From NCBI GenBank assembly GCA_038373885.1, contig JAWZYV010014407.1, positions 124,001 to 188,000 on the forward strand: a stretch of 64,000 nucleotides of DNA. The letters run 5' to 3'. Below are positions 1 through 13,123 of the stretch, piece by piece. Position 1 is the stretch's first letter, and each line of letters starts with the position of its first letter. Under the pieces are notes generated by a model. That model was given only the letters and a program-made list of their open reading frames with translations, was not told where the DNA came from and did not search any database. This DNA is from Cheiracanthium punctorium (lineage: Eukaryota > Arthropoda > Arachnida > Araneae > Cheiracanthiidae). The position numbers and the translations under genes were made by a program.

Positions 1-233
1 CGCTTTTCATAGTCAAATATCTCAACAGAAGTTTTAACCATTTGATTTTAAAATTTACTTTGAATGTTCAAAGTAACTGATGTATTTTACCTTATACTAC
101 TACTTATATCTCAATAGATAAAAATTTTTAACTTGCCTAAACCTATTTTCAGAAGTAGTTTTAAAAATCTTATAGTCTCTTCTTTTGACTGACATATTAA
201 GCCTGAAAATCTGGCATTAATGTACTAGGCATA

Positions 234-661
234 CAGGGATGTGCCAGCTGCTTCAAATTCAGCAAAACTTCTACATTTTTATTTTTACCATATACATTGA
301 AAACGTTTGTAAATCTCCCATAATTTTACAAAATTCATCACACATTTAAGCATTCTAATTTCAATCTTCCTCTATTGATTTTAAAAACAAATATTTTTTT
401 CTTTGGCATTGCTTTGTTTAACCTCCAATGCCATAAGAGTAAAAATTGACCTCTGTTTTAAATTTAATTTCATATAAATTGGTAATTTTTTGTTACCAAA
501 TTTTTTCTTACCAGTCAAATTTTTGTTTATTATATTGGCATTCTTTAATGACTTTCCCCTTTACCTTCAAAAATAAATTTTGTATTCCAAAATTGACATT
601 CTTGTGCTCCAAAAGTGACTTTTTCTTGCTCCAAAATTTAATTTCAGCTGGCACATCCCTG
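234..661. repeat. MITE with 17-bp terminal inverted repeats
   Basis: The ends are perfect inverted repeats: CAGGGATGTGCCAGCTG at 234-250 and its reverse complement ending at 661. GGCATA directly abuts both ends (228-233 and 662-667), which looks like a target duplication. The CAGGG terminus is typical of hAT elements, but those make 8-bp duplications and only 6 bp are seen here, so the superfamily is uncertain. The interior is AT-rich and non-coding. Confidence 0.7.
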
Positions 662-1791
662 GGCATATTAAACGTATTTTTCTAGATGCAGTGCCATAGC
701 CTATGTACTTCCAAAACTATTGCTAGATGATAAAAAGATTACTGAAGTACTCCAGATGATAAAACATTAAATAATGCATTCAATTTTTGTTATAGAAAGC
801 AGGATTAAAGTGATAAACCAATAGGCATCACTAACATTCAGAACTGTAGCAATTGTTTGTTGACAATTATTCGTCATCCCTTGTAAATCCCTAAATAGAG
901 AGCAGGCTGTGCATATATGAATCTCTTACCTTCCAAATTTTCTGAAACAAGCCACTCTGATTTCTGCATTTTTTTCTGTGAAAATTGTGTTTGAGCCCCC
1001 CAATTTCAATCTTTAACATCCTTCTCGGGAATAACAATTTTTTTTTTCTTTTGCCTTCCTATATTGAGATCTCCAGTGTAGTAGTATTAAAAATAAAGCT
1101 CTCTTTTTTTTTTTTTTTTTAAATAAGTTTTTACAAATTTATGAGATTAAAATACAATTATAAAATTTTTGGAAGTTAGAATTGATTTTTAAGATCAAGC
1201 CTAACTAAACTATATGCTTTTTAAAATTTATTCACCAATATTATTAATCATTCACTTTTCATTAACTATTGTAAATGAATTGAAAATTCTAACATGCTCT
1301 TTCTCTTATTTGATGAAATATGAGTTACATAACAATTGTACTATAACAGAATCGAAATTAAGAACTTTAAAATAGCACGCAAAAATATTTATTTATTTGT
1401 GTTGTCTTAGCAAGTTCCTAATGAATTTTATCCTTTAAACACCATTTTGAGGGAGAAAAGAATTGCTTATAATACTTTTACCGTAATCATTAAATTTCAG
1501 TATGTACTCACAATGCAGACATGATGTTTGCATATTTTTTAATGCCACATTAAGTTCAGCTTTTTTATATTTGGGCACTTTCATGCCTGTATGCAGTATT
1601 GAAACGTATATAATGAAACTTCTATGAGCGACCCTCTCCTCCCCAGGGATGAGATTCTTCAGACTTTTCCAATGTTTAAAAATGGGCAGGCAACAATATT
1701 AAATATAATTCAATCTTTTGTTTGGAAAGTAATGCCGTTCATCATTTAATGATTCCGCATCGGTATTACAAGAACAGCCCTCGTCGGTAGC
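662..1791. other. AT-rich stretch without a gene
   Basis: I see no coding region or bounded repeat here. A T-rich tract lies near 1104-1120. It ends just before the hAT transposase remnant. Confidence 0.6.
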
Positions 1792-2085
1792 ATGTTTTCA
1801 GAAAGCCGAATAACGACGGCTGAAGTATTTTGGGCATTGAAAGTGATGCAAAGCCACTTGTCCTACAGATCGTGCGATGGAATCGATGGCTTGTTTCGAT
1901 CTATGTTTCTGGATAGCCAAATCTTAGCTTTTGGAATGGAGGCAAAGTGATGTCACGCTATTTAACGAGTGTTTTTAGGGCACACAAATGCTGAAGTGCT
2001 GCTTGAAAGCATTAAGCAGCCTTTGAAAGATTTGCCGTTAAAAAATGTCTTTCAGCTACCAATGGATGATAGAGTTATGAAATAG
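1792..2085 (+). pseudogene. hAT-type transposase remnant, N-terminal and later segments
   Basis: From 1792 the frame reads MFSESRITTAEVFWALKVM, then a SHLSYRSCDGIDGLF-like stretch and MFLDSQI, to a stop at 1948-1950. This pattern (AE.xWALKV, SHxSYxSC, LFxxMFxDSxI) is the one I associate with hAT-like transposases of the ZNF862/DUF4371 type common in arthropods. After two in-frame stops and a small frameshift the text resumes as SRYLTSVF, then GHTNAEVLLESIKQPLK and LPLKNVFQLPMDD, matching the later 'TRYL..xF.GH....LL....K..LP....xQ.xMDGP' part of the same proteins. The residues between are missing. It is dead: several stops, a frameshift and an internal gap. The family call comes from remembered motif patterns, not a search. 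Confidence 0.6.
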
Positions 2086-2253
2086 TATTAAATGTTTTGG
2101 GGGAATTTTCAATATATGTGTGTTCATGAAACCATGAGATTAAATTAGGCTATAAGAAAATAATGACAAAAAAATCTCAAAAATATGTATGCTCATTGTG
2201 TCCTTAAATGTCCTTGAATTTTTTCTCTAAGAAAGAGTGGCCACCCTGATCGT

Positions 2254-2559
2254 GACGGAAGGGTAAAAGGCAAATTTGCTTACTTGGTAACTTGTGGCTT
2301 AGGACCGTATTTCCAAGAACAGTTAGTTAATTCTATCAGAAAGTGCGACTACTTCTGTTTCTCAATTGATGAAAACTTAATCCTGTATACTTCAGTTAAA
2401 ATTGGTTTCAAGAAGTTGTACAAAATATGCAAATATAAAGAGAAGGGAGGGGGCATTGTGCAGTTTTCCAAAGTAAAATGCATTGGTCAGGAATTTTTTT
2501 CAAGGGACCTCCCAAAAGTCAGGAAATTGACTTTCAGAAATTTGGTAGACACCCTGTAC
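2254..2559 (+). pseudogene. hAT-type transposase remnant, displaced middle segment
   Basis: The frame from 2254 reads DGRVKGKFAYLVTCGLGPYF, then QEQLVNSIRKCDYFCFSIDEN. This fits the 'KxxYLVxxGLxPYFxxxLxxxIxxSxxFxxSFDES' segment expected directly after the 1792-1950 piece, yet it lies 3' of the piece that should follow it. Beyond about 2425 the similarity ends. The frame runs to a stop near 2560, close to a gacaccctgta motif seen at the ends of other repeats in this window. It is either a displaced middle piece or a second copy. Confidence 0.55.
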
Positions 2560-5500
2560 TAAATCTGGGTGATCATTAACTGCATTTCTGTTCGACAGGT
2601 TTACTGTGCTTGTTAATTTCTTCCTTGTTTTATTAATTAATATTAATTAGTGCATATTTATTTAGTTTTCATTTATTTTGTTTCCTTTAGTTGAACTGTG
2701 TACATTTGTTAATTTTCTATTTCAAATTATTTATAAATTTTACTTTGACCTTCCTTTGAATTTTGATTACTTTTCATTTTTAGCCATTTTGGCAATATAG
2801 CAACAGTGTTATTAAAATACTTTACACGGTGCTTTTATTACATTTTTTTTTTTTTTTTTTTTTGACTTCGAGAGTAGTGAAATCAAAATTTAATAGTGTG
2901 TTTAAACTCCTTTCCTTGCATTACTTTTAGATACTATCTTTTATACAGTTTCTATAAATCTGCTCATTAACCAAATCTTTTTTTACCTTTCAGCGGAATT
3001 AGTAAACTCATTGTAATAAAACATTTGATGCTTTTTCATTTATCAAGTCATTTTTGTTTTCTGTTGTAAAAATTGTACATAGTGTATAAAGCTGAGCGGA
3101 CGGACTTTTATCTCTTTGAAAGATAATGAGTTATGTTTAATAAAATCCAAATTTCTATTTAAAGTATTTTCTGAAAAATCTTTCTCAGTTTAACATTTTG
3201 TATTGTTGTTTTATTTTTGTATACAAATAAAAAGTTTTTCTGACCTTTTTTTAAATGTAGTATTTTTGAACAACAAACATTCAGGTAATGGTACACCCCA
3301 TTTTTCTACAAGCCAAGCATTTTAAAAAACTCGTAAAATTTTCTATATCTTACACACATTCCATATTGTCCTGTATTTAGTGCAATTAACTTTTTCTCGT
3401 TAAGCAAAGTATGGATCAAATGGTTGACATAATAATAAGTTAAACTTCAAATAAGTTAAGCTTAAAAAATTTTCTTTCTAATTGATTGTGTTTTGTGAAT
3501 AATTGCACAACATACACATTTCTTAGAAACAAATATATTTATTTTCAGAAATGCATTATATCTTTAAAGAAAACAATTTACATAATAAATCTTTGCCATG
3601 CATGTTTTAAACAACTCTATAATAACTAATCTAGTAAGGCTGTCAAATGTATTGAATCTGACTTTACAAAAAGTATTTTTCCTTCACAAAAAAGTTGTGC
3701 CAGCAGCGTGCCTTTTCTTTTAAAAAATGCGCACTTAGTCTTTGTTTATCCACCCTCTTATGTTGCAGGAAGAAAAACAAAGACTGCAAAAGGCTCTCGA
3801 TTAGAGATAGGCAAAAAGATACATATCAGCAATTAAATAATTTATAGTAAAATTATGCCAAGGATCATTTTGATCATAATGCCTCTTTTAATCCACCATT
3901 GATAAATTTCTTTAAATGTTGTGAGCATTTATCTCACTGTCTTCTTCCGTTAACCAAAAAAAAAAAAAATCCTTCAAACATCTGTTAACATCTTTGGTTG
4001 AAATGCGTTTAAATATTTAAGTAAAAAGAAAGGAATTTTTTGATAAAACTTTTTGTCGATGTTTCTAAAATAAATGCCTTTTTTGTGAAGAATGAACAGA
4101 GATGTTTATATTCCAATCAATGATGGATTTTTAAAAAACTTTATTAAAAACAATAGAATTTTACATCAGCTTCATGAGAGAATACTCCGATCTCTCAGTT
4201 ATACGACTCACTTATGCGTTTTTCTCTAATATACATGCATTTTATGTGATCCCAGGCAGATGGCAATTGAACGTAAGTGTCCTCTCACTTATACATCTTT
4301 TTTGATTTATTTGTTGAAAGTCGTGTAACTGAGAGATTATTGTATATGTTCAGCTGTTCATTGTACATTCATTAACAGTTTGCTTGGTTGTAATAACTTT
4401 TGCCACTTTTTTTAATAAGCACAAAGTCATCTCTCTTACAGTAACATTTTCCAGGAGCCTACCTGACTGTACAATGAGCAGTAACTGTACTCTTAAAATG
4501 ATTTACTTAAATGTATATTGGTTATTCATCCTTTTTTGAAATAACTTTTGCTATGTTCACAATTAATACTTAAAGAGGAAAATATGCATAGTCTCGAATT
4601 CTACTATCTGTGAAGATAGATGAGATTATTTTTATATCAATAATAAGAAGCAGTATCTAACAAATCATTTTACCCATCTCTAATCTTTACTTTTTAAAAA
4701 ACAAAATAGCTCTTCAACTTTTCAAAATTGCAAATGATTTACTTAGAAATAGTACCAAAATAGCAAATCACATGAATGAATGTAATAATTCGCTTCAAAA
4801 AACTGTGTTTTTTGTTTCGTTTGTATTGAAATTATTTACCTAAATCTGCAAATCCATCTATATTAATCAATATCACACATTTCAAGATTTTTTTTTTTTT
4901 CCTGTATCGCTTGCTTTTGATATATTTTGAACACAGGTGATGCAAAGTTTTTTTTTTTTTTTTTGAAGCAACAATTGTTGAAGCAATCGAGTAGATTATA
5001 TTCATAAGCCACAGAGCTAGGTTCAGTAGAGTACGAAAGACATTATGTCATGGAGTTGTCTTGAATAGTGTTTTCAGAAGGCCGGTTTCTCTTATAGAAT
5101 GACAGTGCAAAACTTGAATATTTCAGTACTAGTGGGAGTCCCTTTTTACTTACACTTTTCAATAATTGGTTTAAAGCCTGCTGATTGAGTTATTATACAT
5201 ATATTGGAAATATATACATGGTTCTTAAGTAACTTTAACCAGGCTTTTAAATGAGTATTCATTGTTTAAAAAAATCATTAAACCAGTCAAGGCATGTTTA
5301 GAATATTATAATATTTTTTAAAACACCGGGTATGTACATTTATAGACAAATACATTGATCTGGTTTAAATCAATTTAAACAGCATAAAATATTAAATTAA
5401 TATAAATTTAAGACTGAGAATAAAAATCTGTTGGGTAAAAATAAGTTGGGTTACTAAAGTGTTCTTACTCATCTTGCAATTTTTGTACAATACATTTCTC

Positions 5501-6603
5501 AATTAAAGTTAGAGCTCTTAAGTATTCATTCCAGGTATTATACTAAATGAACAATTATATTAATTCATTGTAAGCATTTCTACATAACCAAATTCTAGCA
5601 ACTCGATGTTCTTGAAGTTGCTTGTAATTCATATTTACTAGTGGCATTCCCCATCGTAGAAACAAGGCTACTCAATGACGTTGTCGCAAAAATAGAATGA
5701 TCCTCTGCAAATTGTCTTCAAAAGAGTTGGAAAATGTGCTGAAGACTACTTTAATGTAATTGTAATTTTCAACTAACAATATTTAAATGCACCCACATCT
5801 TCATGTGTACATGCATGCATAAGTATATATACTGTGCTGCAGAAAGCATGACCAAATTCTGTCACTGGGGTGGCATTCAAAATGTAAGTTACACTCATAC
5901 AATGTAGATTAAAAAAAAAAAAAAAACATTTTTTAGAAGTTTGCTACACTGTAATATGATAGTCATACAGTTCACTATTTCTCTATGTAATCTATCAGTT
6001 GCTGCAGACATTTGCTTGAGCATAGCATCAGTTGTACGATGCCCTTATGATAGAAAATTGCTCCTTCGTCAGATGTCTGAATCTGATCATCATTGAAAAT
6101 TGCAAAAGAGCAAAGGAAACACTGTGTTGTGCGTGCCTTATGACATCTTGCGATGTTTTGCTTGAATTTCCAGGTCTCTTGTCTTTCATAGCTTTTCACA
6201 AACCTATTAGTGTTTTGGAGTGCAACTCAGAATTAATGGTTCTGTTCTTTAGCATAAACTCTGTGTATACATTGCCATCCCAGTAAAAAAAAAAAAAGAA
6301 GCCATGACTTTACTTTCTGATATGGGAAACGTTTTGCACAGAAAAAGCATACTGTTTCGCTTACTTAAATTTAAAGTAAGTTTGCAGCTGACATGAAATT
6401 TTCACTCGTATAACATGACAACAATTGTCACTTCGAATGAAATTATTCCTGTTTGAAGATGTGGGACTAAATTATCATCTATGCAAGCTTTGCTTTATTT
6501 TGTAATGTTGCCATCTGTGGAGGAACAAGTGTAACTTACTTTTTGAATGCACTAACTATACAATTTCTATACAATTTTTTTGAAAATTTAACACTTCTTC
6601 AAA
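2560..6603. other. Long AT-rich non-coding stretch
   Basis: No gene is supported in these 4 kb. They contain homopolymer T and A tracts (for example 2842-2863, about 4890-4901, 4949-4964, 5911-5925) and one short pogo-like MITE at 4185-4342. The stretch lies 3' of the minus-strand KLF gene and is too far away to assign to its UTR. Confidence 0.6.
4185..4342. repeat. pogo/Tigger-like MITE
   Basis: Inverted ends share CTCTCAGTTAYACGACT (left about 4192-4208, right as the complement at 4319-4335), differing at one base. TA dinucleotides abut both sides (4183-4184 and 4343-4344), as expected for Tc1/mariner-pogo insertion. The 'TTATACGACTCACTTAT' style of terminus is typical of Tigger-like elements. 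It has no coding capacity. Confidence 0.6.
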
Positions 6604-6955
6604 ACATTCCTTGTTGTTGTTGTTGTCGTGCCCATGGATAGACAACACTATCCATAGGAAGAGGGGTGCCATTGCCCACGGGGGTTAGACTTCTACTTGT
6701 TGGTCCCTCATTTTGAACTGATTCCAGATGAGGGACCGACTACCATCTGAAATTGGCACCCCCAGAGGTATCATTTAACAACTTGGAGGACATTGGAGCC
6801 ACGACGGATTTTACGTGCACCAACTTTCATTAGCACACACAATCCCACAGCAGTTGAGCCAAGAGGGAGTTGACTCTCCCAAGCACTGGCCAAGCTGGAT
6901 GCTGCTTCACTTGCCATGTTCTTAGCGCCCAGACCACAGCGGGACAACAGTTCCT
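6604..6955 (-). repeat. SINE-like retroposon with (CAA)n tail
   Basis: Read on the minus strand, a GC-richer 340-bp body ends in an ACAACAACAACAACAACAAGG tail (plus-strand ttgttgttgttgttg near 6611-6625). It stands out from the AT-rich surroundings. An internal pair of GAGGGACC and GGTCCCTC words can fold. I could not find clear pol III A and B boxes, so 'SINE-like' rests on the tail and size. No second copy is in the window. Confidence 0.45.
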
Positions 6956-9182
6956 TGTATTTTTGTAAAATAAAAATTCAGATCATTGAATTATATTTTG
7001 CTGTTATAAAATTTGAATGTTTTAGAATGATATTTAAGAATCAAATATCTAAATGTAGTCCTTTTTGAATTTTAACTTTCTGCAGGTATAATGGAAATTT
7101 TAAAAGTTAAAAATTTGCATGACTTGATTAGTTCTAGCCTAAGATTTTGCTGGGCTTAATTAAAGTTCTATTTTATTGAATTTTGCTGTAAAAAAAAAAA
7201 TTTAAAATAAAATGCTTCAACATCTTGAAGCCAGGTTAAAAGTTTGGATTTGAAAACTTTTCCCCCCTTCTATGTTGGTTACATTTAGTCATCTTGGTAT
7301 TTTTAAAGAGAAAAGGAAAGTCATCATTACCTGTCTCTTTTTCAATTTCATTTTTTCAAAAAGCATAAATTTTGCACTTAGATTAATGCTACTGGTTGTG
7401 ATAAAGTTAAAACAGGGGTGCAAATATGATCAAAAACTTAGTGGCACCAAACTTTTTTTACCTTTCAAAATCGCGGAAACAAATGTAATTTTTAGTCACA
7501 CCCATTGTGCGACCTTTATTTGCACCCCTGAGTTAAAATATATTTTCAGTTATGATAAAAATGCATATGAGCAACTCTAACAAGTAATAATAACCATAAA
7601 ACATAAGAGACATTCAGACTAATGAAACATGTTGAGAAACCTGCCTTCCACCTAATCAACCACTATTGTAACAGACAAACCATGTTTGGTAAAACCACAG
7701 TTCTTATCGTCAACATACCACATAATCTGTCAGAGAGAGCACACAGGCAACAGTTATTGTTAAAGCACATGTAGAAGTTGTTATGTTTATTATTATTTTC
7801 CGTAGCATAGTTAGCATGTCATCAAGCACAGTTACTGAACAACATACATTTTTTTTTGTCTTCATTGCAACATTCATTTCTTTGATTGAAATTTGAACGA
7901 CAGCAGTATGTACACAAATGCGCCATGAAAGAAAAAAAAAATACCAATGTGAGGAACACAGTATTTTCAATGATGAATAGAAATAATAAAACGATTTCTA
8001 TATATATATACAAAATGCATCAATGTGATAATGAAATCTGACATAAACTTATAATGCTCTTTTCATGTTTTATAACACAGTTCATATGTGTGTGAATGTA
8101 ATCTTTACATAATTGCAACTCATGTGTTCCGTTAAGCACCGACTAGTTAAAAGAGGCAAGACAGTCCAGAATCGGAAATTCCAGAACATAAAAAAGAAAG
8201 AAAAGACGGTCCACATCTTTATGTTGCTGAAGATTCAGATTAAGCTTCAAATGGATGTTAAAGGTGGAATAATGATATGCTGGAAATGTCAGTAATTTAT
8301 TGGATGTACAACTACTTTTGCAGTTCTTTCTTTTTAAAACAAGAAACTGTATGGACTACTTCTTTTCTGCAATATTATTTTTCTAAGCATCTTTGAAATC
8401 ATCAAAATGAGGGGGAAAGGGCTTTTATAAATTCAACATAGGCACACACAAAAAAAAAAAAAAAATTTTCTGCTTTAAAGGTACTTAAAATTTTGTTTAG
8501 TTTAGATTATTGTACACTTTTATTGCAACTAGTAATTGAATTACCTTATATAATAACAGTACAGTAAACTTCCACACACAAGTGGAACTGCCTTGTTTTA
8601 TCTTATTTTTTAGAAGCTGTTTATATTGATAGGATGCTTTTTTTTTTTACCAGTTAACAACAATAGCATGCTGAATCTGAATCTTTAGTTGTTGCCACTT
8701 GATTAAAAAGTCTATTTATGCAAGAGGCAACAAGCTTATTCTTTTCTCTCTCTTTTTACTCCCTGTGTCTCCATTACAAATATTTTCTGAATTGCAATGA
8801 CTTAACGGACCCTTTGTTTTCGTTTTTCCATTATTCGAATGCAAGGCAGTGACGAGTTATGAAAAAGTTATAAAAATAAGATGGGAATGTTCTCTTTTTC
8901 TTTTCTTATGAAAAACGGAACTTTGCGAATCCAGAAAAAGGAAACAAGCACCGGTTCAGAAAACGTCCAAAGACGACCTGTTAGGTCACCATTATTTTGC
9001 ACACAACGTGCATTGTCTTTCTTCTCGCAATGCATTCGGCGTACAAAAAGAAGGAAAAGGGGGTGTTTTGCCGCCACCCCCCAGGCGCACAAAAAAGTTC
9101 TTCGTATAAAAAATGTTCATACAAAAAAGCGTCTGTGTAAAAAGAAATTAGTAGGCGATGGACTAGGGGAGGTGTGTAGTTG
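6956..9182 (-). other. Region 3' of the KLF stop codon, probable 3' UTR plus flank
   Basis: On the minus strand, sequence below 9183 follows the KLF stop codon. AATAAA signals on the minus strand occur at 8519-8524 (about 660 nt past the stop) and 8296-8301; either could end the transcript, but nothing here shows which is used. A hAT MITE at 7413-7530 lies inside the stretch. No other gene is supported. Confidence 0.4.
7413..7530. repeat. hAT MITE, 118 bp, with perfect 8-bp target duplication
   Basis: The termini CAGGGGTGCAAATA (7413-7426) and its reverse complement (7517-7530) are perfect inverted repeats. AGTTAAAA flanks both sides (7405-7412 and 7531-7538). An 8-bp duplication with a CAGGGG terminus is diagnostic of the hAT superfamily. 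It is too short to encode anything. A related solo end, also CAGGGGTGCAAA in reverse, ends at 22374. Confidence 0.85.
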
Positions 9183-10149
<967 letters not shown>

Positions 10150-10483
10150 CAGTGTGCGTCCTCTGATGAGCCTTCAGATGAGATGATTTGGTGTAGACTT
10201 TCTTGCACCCACTGAATTGGCACTTGTGAATCCGCCTCTTGCCCCCGTCCAACACTACATCAAACCGCCTTGCAGTCTCCTTAGTCGGACACCGCCTGGT
10301 AGGGACCCCCTCCTCCTCTTTCTCCCCAGGGGGTTCCTCCCCCCCACTGCTGCTACTGCTGCTGCTGCTGCTGATCTCTAAGTCCTCCACACCTTTCAGC
10401 TGGAATCTGTCCCAGGGGCTAGTGGCCAGGCATTTGAACGACTTTGGCTCCTCCTTCAGGTATCGCTCCATCTCCAGAATAGT
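10150..10483 (-). CDS. KLF6/7-type Krueppel-like factor, internal coding exon (ELERYL motif, Ser tract, zinc finger 1)
   Basis: The exon starts in phase 0 after acceptor TTGCAG (complement of 10484-10489) and encodes 111 residues. It opens [18 protein letters not shown], equivalent to the TCLELERYL segment that begins exon 2 of vertebrate KLF6 and KLF7; this is the best evidence for the KLF6/7 subclass over other KLFs. A Ser9 tract and an acidic run ([13 protein letters not shown]) follow. Next come a basic stretch [20 protein letters not shown] and [11 protein letters not shown], which is zinc finger 1 (C-X4-C-X12-H-X3-H). The donor is G|GTAAGT at 10149-10150. With an assumed N-terminal exon of about 34 residues the protein would be near 200 residues, shorter than vertebrate KLF6/7 (about 280-300) because the middle region is short. 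The exon encoding the MDVLP...WQQ-type start was not found. Confidence 0.93.
10346..10372 (-). repeat. Serine-coding AGC trinucleotide tract in KLF
   Basis: Nine consecutive serine codons (AGC with two AGT interruptions) sit in the linker between the ELERYL-like motif and the zinc fingers. Such a tract is prone to slippage and may vary in length between individuals. Confidence 0.85.
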
Positions 10484-12008
10484 CTGCAAGAGAAGAAATA
10501 AGGGCATTATATTTATTTCCTCATGGCATGTTTACTTATTAAGTTTAATATTTTTACCTTTTCACCCTGTATTTTGGCCTGTATCTTTTGAAGTTGTCAT
10601 CTCTGCCTCCTCTTTGAAGGCCAACTGACGTTCGCTTGGCTTGAACCTCCTTATGCATACCCATTCAAGCAAGAGGGAGGGAGGAAGACGTCAAGCCTAG
10701 AGAACATTTGTTGACCCTTGAAGGTAAGGCAGAGATGATGCCGCTCTCAAAAGATCTAGTGTTAGATCTCAAGTTAGAAAATTGAGTAGAGGAGAATGTG
10801 TGTCTAGGTTGAAGCAAAAAAACTATTATGTATTTAAAAAAATCGATTTAAAAAAACCACTTGAACTGTGGAATTGATGTGCATTAGAACTTTGAAAGCT
10901 GTTAAGTAGTAGTACAGTAAAATCTATATAAGTTGTATATAGGGAGAGGTAATTCCCCCACCCACCCCCCACCGAAAAAAAATGGTGCATACTGATACTT
11001 AGCCTGTGTATTAACTTCCCGTATGCACCAATTACCCTAAAATTTTCTTGTTATTGACTTATGCTGATTCAAATGCTGTAAGCAGAAAAATAATATCAAT
11101 ACACCGTAGTATTACAGCAGTTATTCTTTAAAAGGCATTTTAGAGACTAATTTATTCCAAACAAAACACATTTGCACATTTTTCTGTATTGATTTCTCTT
11201 AATATTTTAGAAGAAAAATGGATAATTTTTTCCTATTATATAATTTGCATTATTATAATTTTCTTTCAGTGGCAATTTCTTGTTTGTAAAAAATTTTTGC
11301 CCCCCCCCCCCAAATTCGCGCTCACATTGTTACAAGTGAAAAAAATTTACCCCCCTCTAGAAAAATTTTTTAAGTCTGCCCCCCCCCCCCCTTAAAAAAA
11401 TTAAAAATATGGGTGCCCATGTATGAAACCAGGTGTTTTGTTTCAGCCGTTTTGAGATATAAGGTAATAAAATGCTTTATATCTCCATTGCTGAAATAAA
11501 AGAGAAGATAGTAAAGATAGTAGCCTTTTTTTTTTTTTTTTCCTGGGGGGGGGGGGGTTAAAATGGGGATGTCTGGAGACGTCAAAAAGTATTGAAAAAA
11601 TCTGCACTCGGTGGGCGATCGAATCTTTTTTTTGAGCATTTGCGTATTAGCTAGCATTTTAAAAATAGATTTTCCTGCTTGAAGTTCCTTAATTTCAAAT
11701 GCTATTGCAGTTGCTGGCGCCATCTATTAGCATTATCTGTGACTTCTAAATCTATATTACAAGATTGATTTTGTTGGTGTACACATTAACTTTGGCTGAT
11801 GAAATGTAGCAAAATAATAAATGAACAGAATTTCAGGCGATTGTCAATAATTCAGGGGGGGGGGGGAAACCACAAAGTTACATCAAATGAAAATTAATAA
11901 TTTTAACTAAGTAACACTCTCAATTCTTTTCGGTCTAAAATGGAACTTTTTTTTTTTCTTTTTATGTAAGAACAAACTTTTTTACATATACAATCTGTTT
12001 GTTTGTGG
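10484..12008. other. Upstream intron sequence with C and G tracts
   Basis: On the minus strand this is intron upstream of the KLF internal exon. It has C tracts near 10963-10970, 11301-11311 and 11381-11391, G tracts near 11546-11558 and 11855-11865, and a T tract near 11527-11541. No gene is seen. Apparent open frames here are low-complexity. Confidence 0.5.
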
Positions 12009-12238
12009 GATCAGGGCCGATTAGCTACGCGTGGCTCTAGGCCGAAGAGTGGGGTGCCCTCCGTGGGGGTCTTTCTAAGGGGTCCTAACCTGTATTTATG
12101 CTAAATTTCGGAGAAAACCACGGAAAACTCCGAACGGTTAGGTCGACGGACGCGCGTTAGGACCCAAACCTGGGACCTTCACACTTCGCCCGTCTACCAT
12201 TTCCAGTGATATAACCACTGTGCCATGGTGATGCACAT
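12009..12238 (-). repeat. tRNA-derived SINE (copy 1)
   Basis: Read on the minus strand it begins near CACCATGGCACAGTGG, with a pol III A box TGGCACAGTGG (complement of 12215-12225) and a B box GGTTTGGGTCC (complement of 12160-12170) about 45 bp apart. The tRNA-unrelated body contains the words CTCCGAAATTTAGCATAAATAC and AGGACCCCTTAGAAAGACCC, which recur in the other copies at 13124, 16587, 17936, 45838 and 61638. The 3' end meets a TTTG-rich stretch. It is non-coding. Confidence 0.8.
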
Positions 12239-13123
12239 ATGCAATCTGAGTAAAAACTTAAAAGGCCAATAAAAATTGTTGAGAAAAAAGAGGGGGGATT
12301 CAAGTATTATTGTGTTTATTAATTATTAATGTTCAGTGTTAAGAAATAAATCAACAAACATAATTTGTAAATTATTGTATCAGGAAAAAGTCGCATAAAC
12401 GAAAACGGTATATTAGGCTTGAGTAAAAACTACCACCATTAATTTTTTTAAATAAATATGCATATACTGGCGTAAATATTACTGAAATCACTAAGATTGT
12501 GAGAACTCTTAAAGTGATATTTTAATGCTCAGTTTAAGACTTTTTCATTTTCTCAAAATTTTTACTGGCCTTAAAGTTTTTACTCGGGCTGTATATCAAA
12601 TCTAGGTACAAAGAAATCACATAAAAATTTTGTAGTTTTTGAAAAAGGTATCTTGCTTCTACAAAGATTTCCAAATTTTTCTTCTATTTGAAGTTTTGTG
12701 TCTTTGACGAATGCTTGTAATAAGTAAAGGCTGAGCAAGATTTTTTCTAAATAATTTGCATTGAGTAAAGGATTATTAAAATAGAAATAATTAGTGGCGT
12801 ACACTCAACTCGCATCCTTCATCGAGAGGTGAGGGGAGGGTTATGGACCATCTTTCTAAAAAGCATAATCTTTATATTAAAAAAAAATAATGTGCATATA
12901 ACGTTTTAAAAATTCTTGTACAATATGGGAAGGGGGGGGGGGGTCCTTACAGCTCGACCATTTAAAACCAACCCGTACTCTCCCAGTAGCCGTAAATTTG
13001 CTAAAAAATACGTTTCTTATTTTGTTTAAAAAATGCTCCATTACGTATATTTTTGATTTTATCTATTAGAAAATTTGCTTCTTTTTTTCCCTTATTCAAG
13101 AAACCTTTATCACTTAAATCTCA

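Noticed and set aside
6032..6286. 84-residue plus-strand frame overlapped by a 74-residue minus-strand frame
   Set aside because: No domain or context on either strand; overlapping frames of this size are expected by chance.
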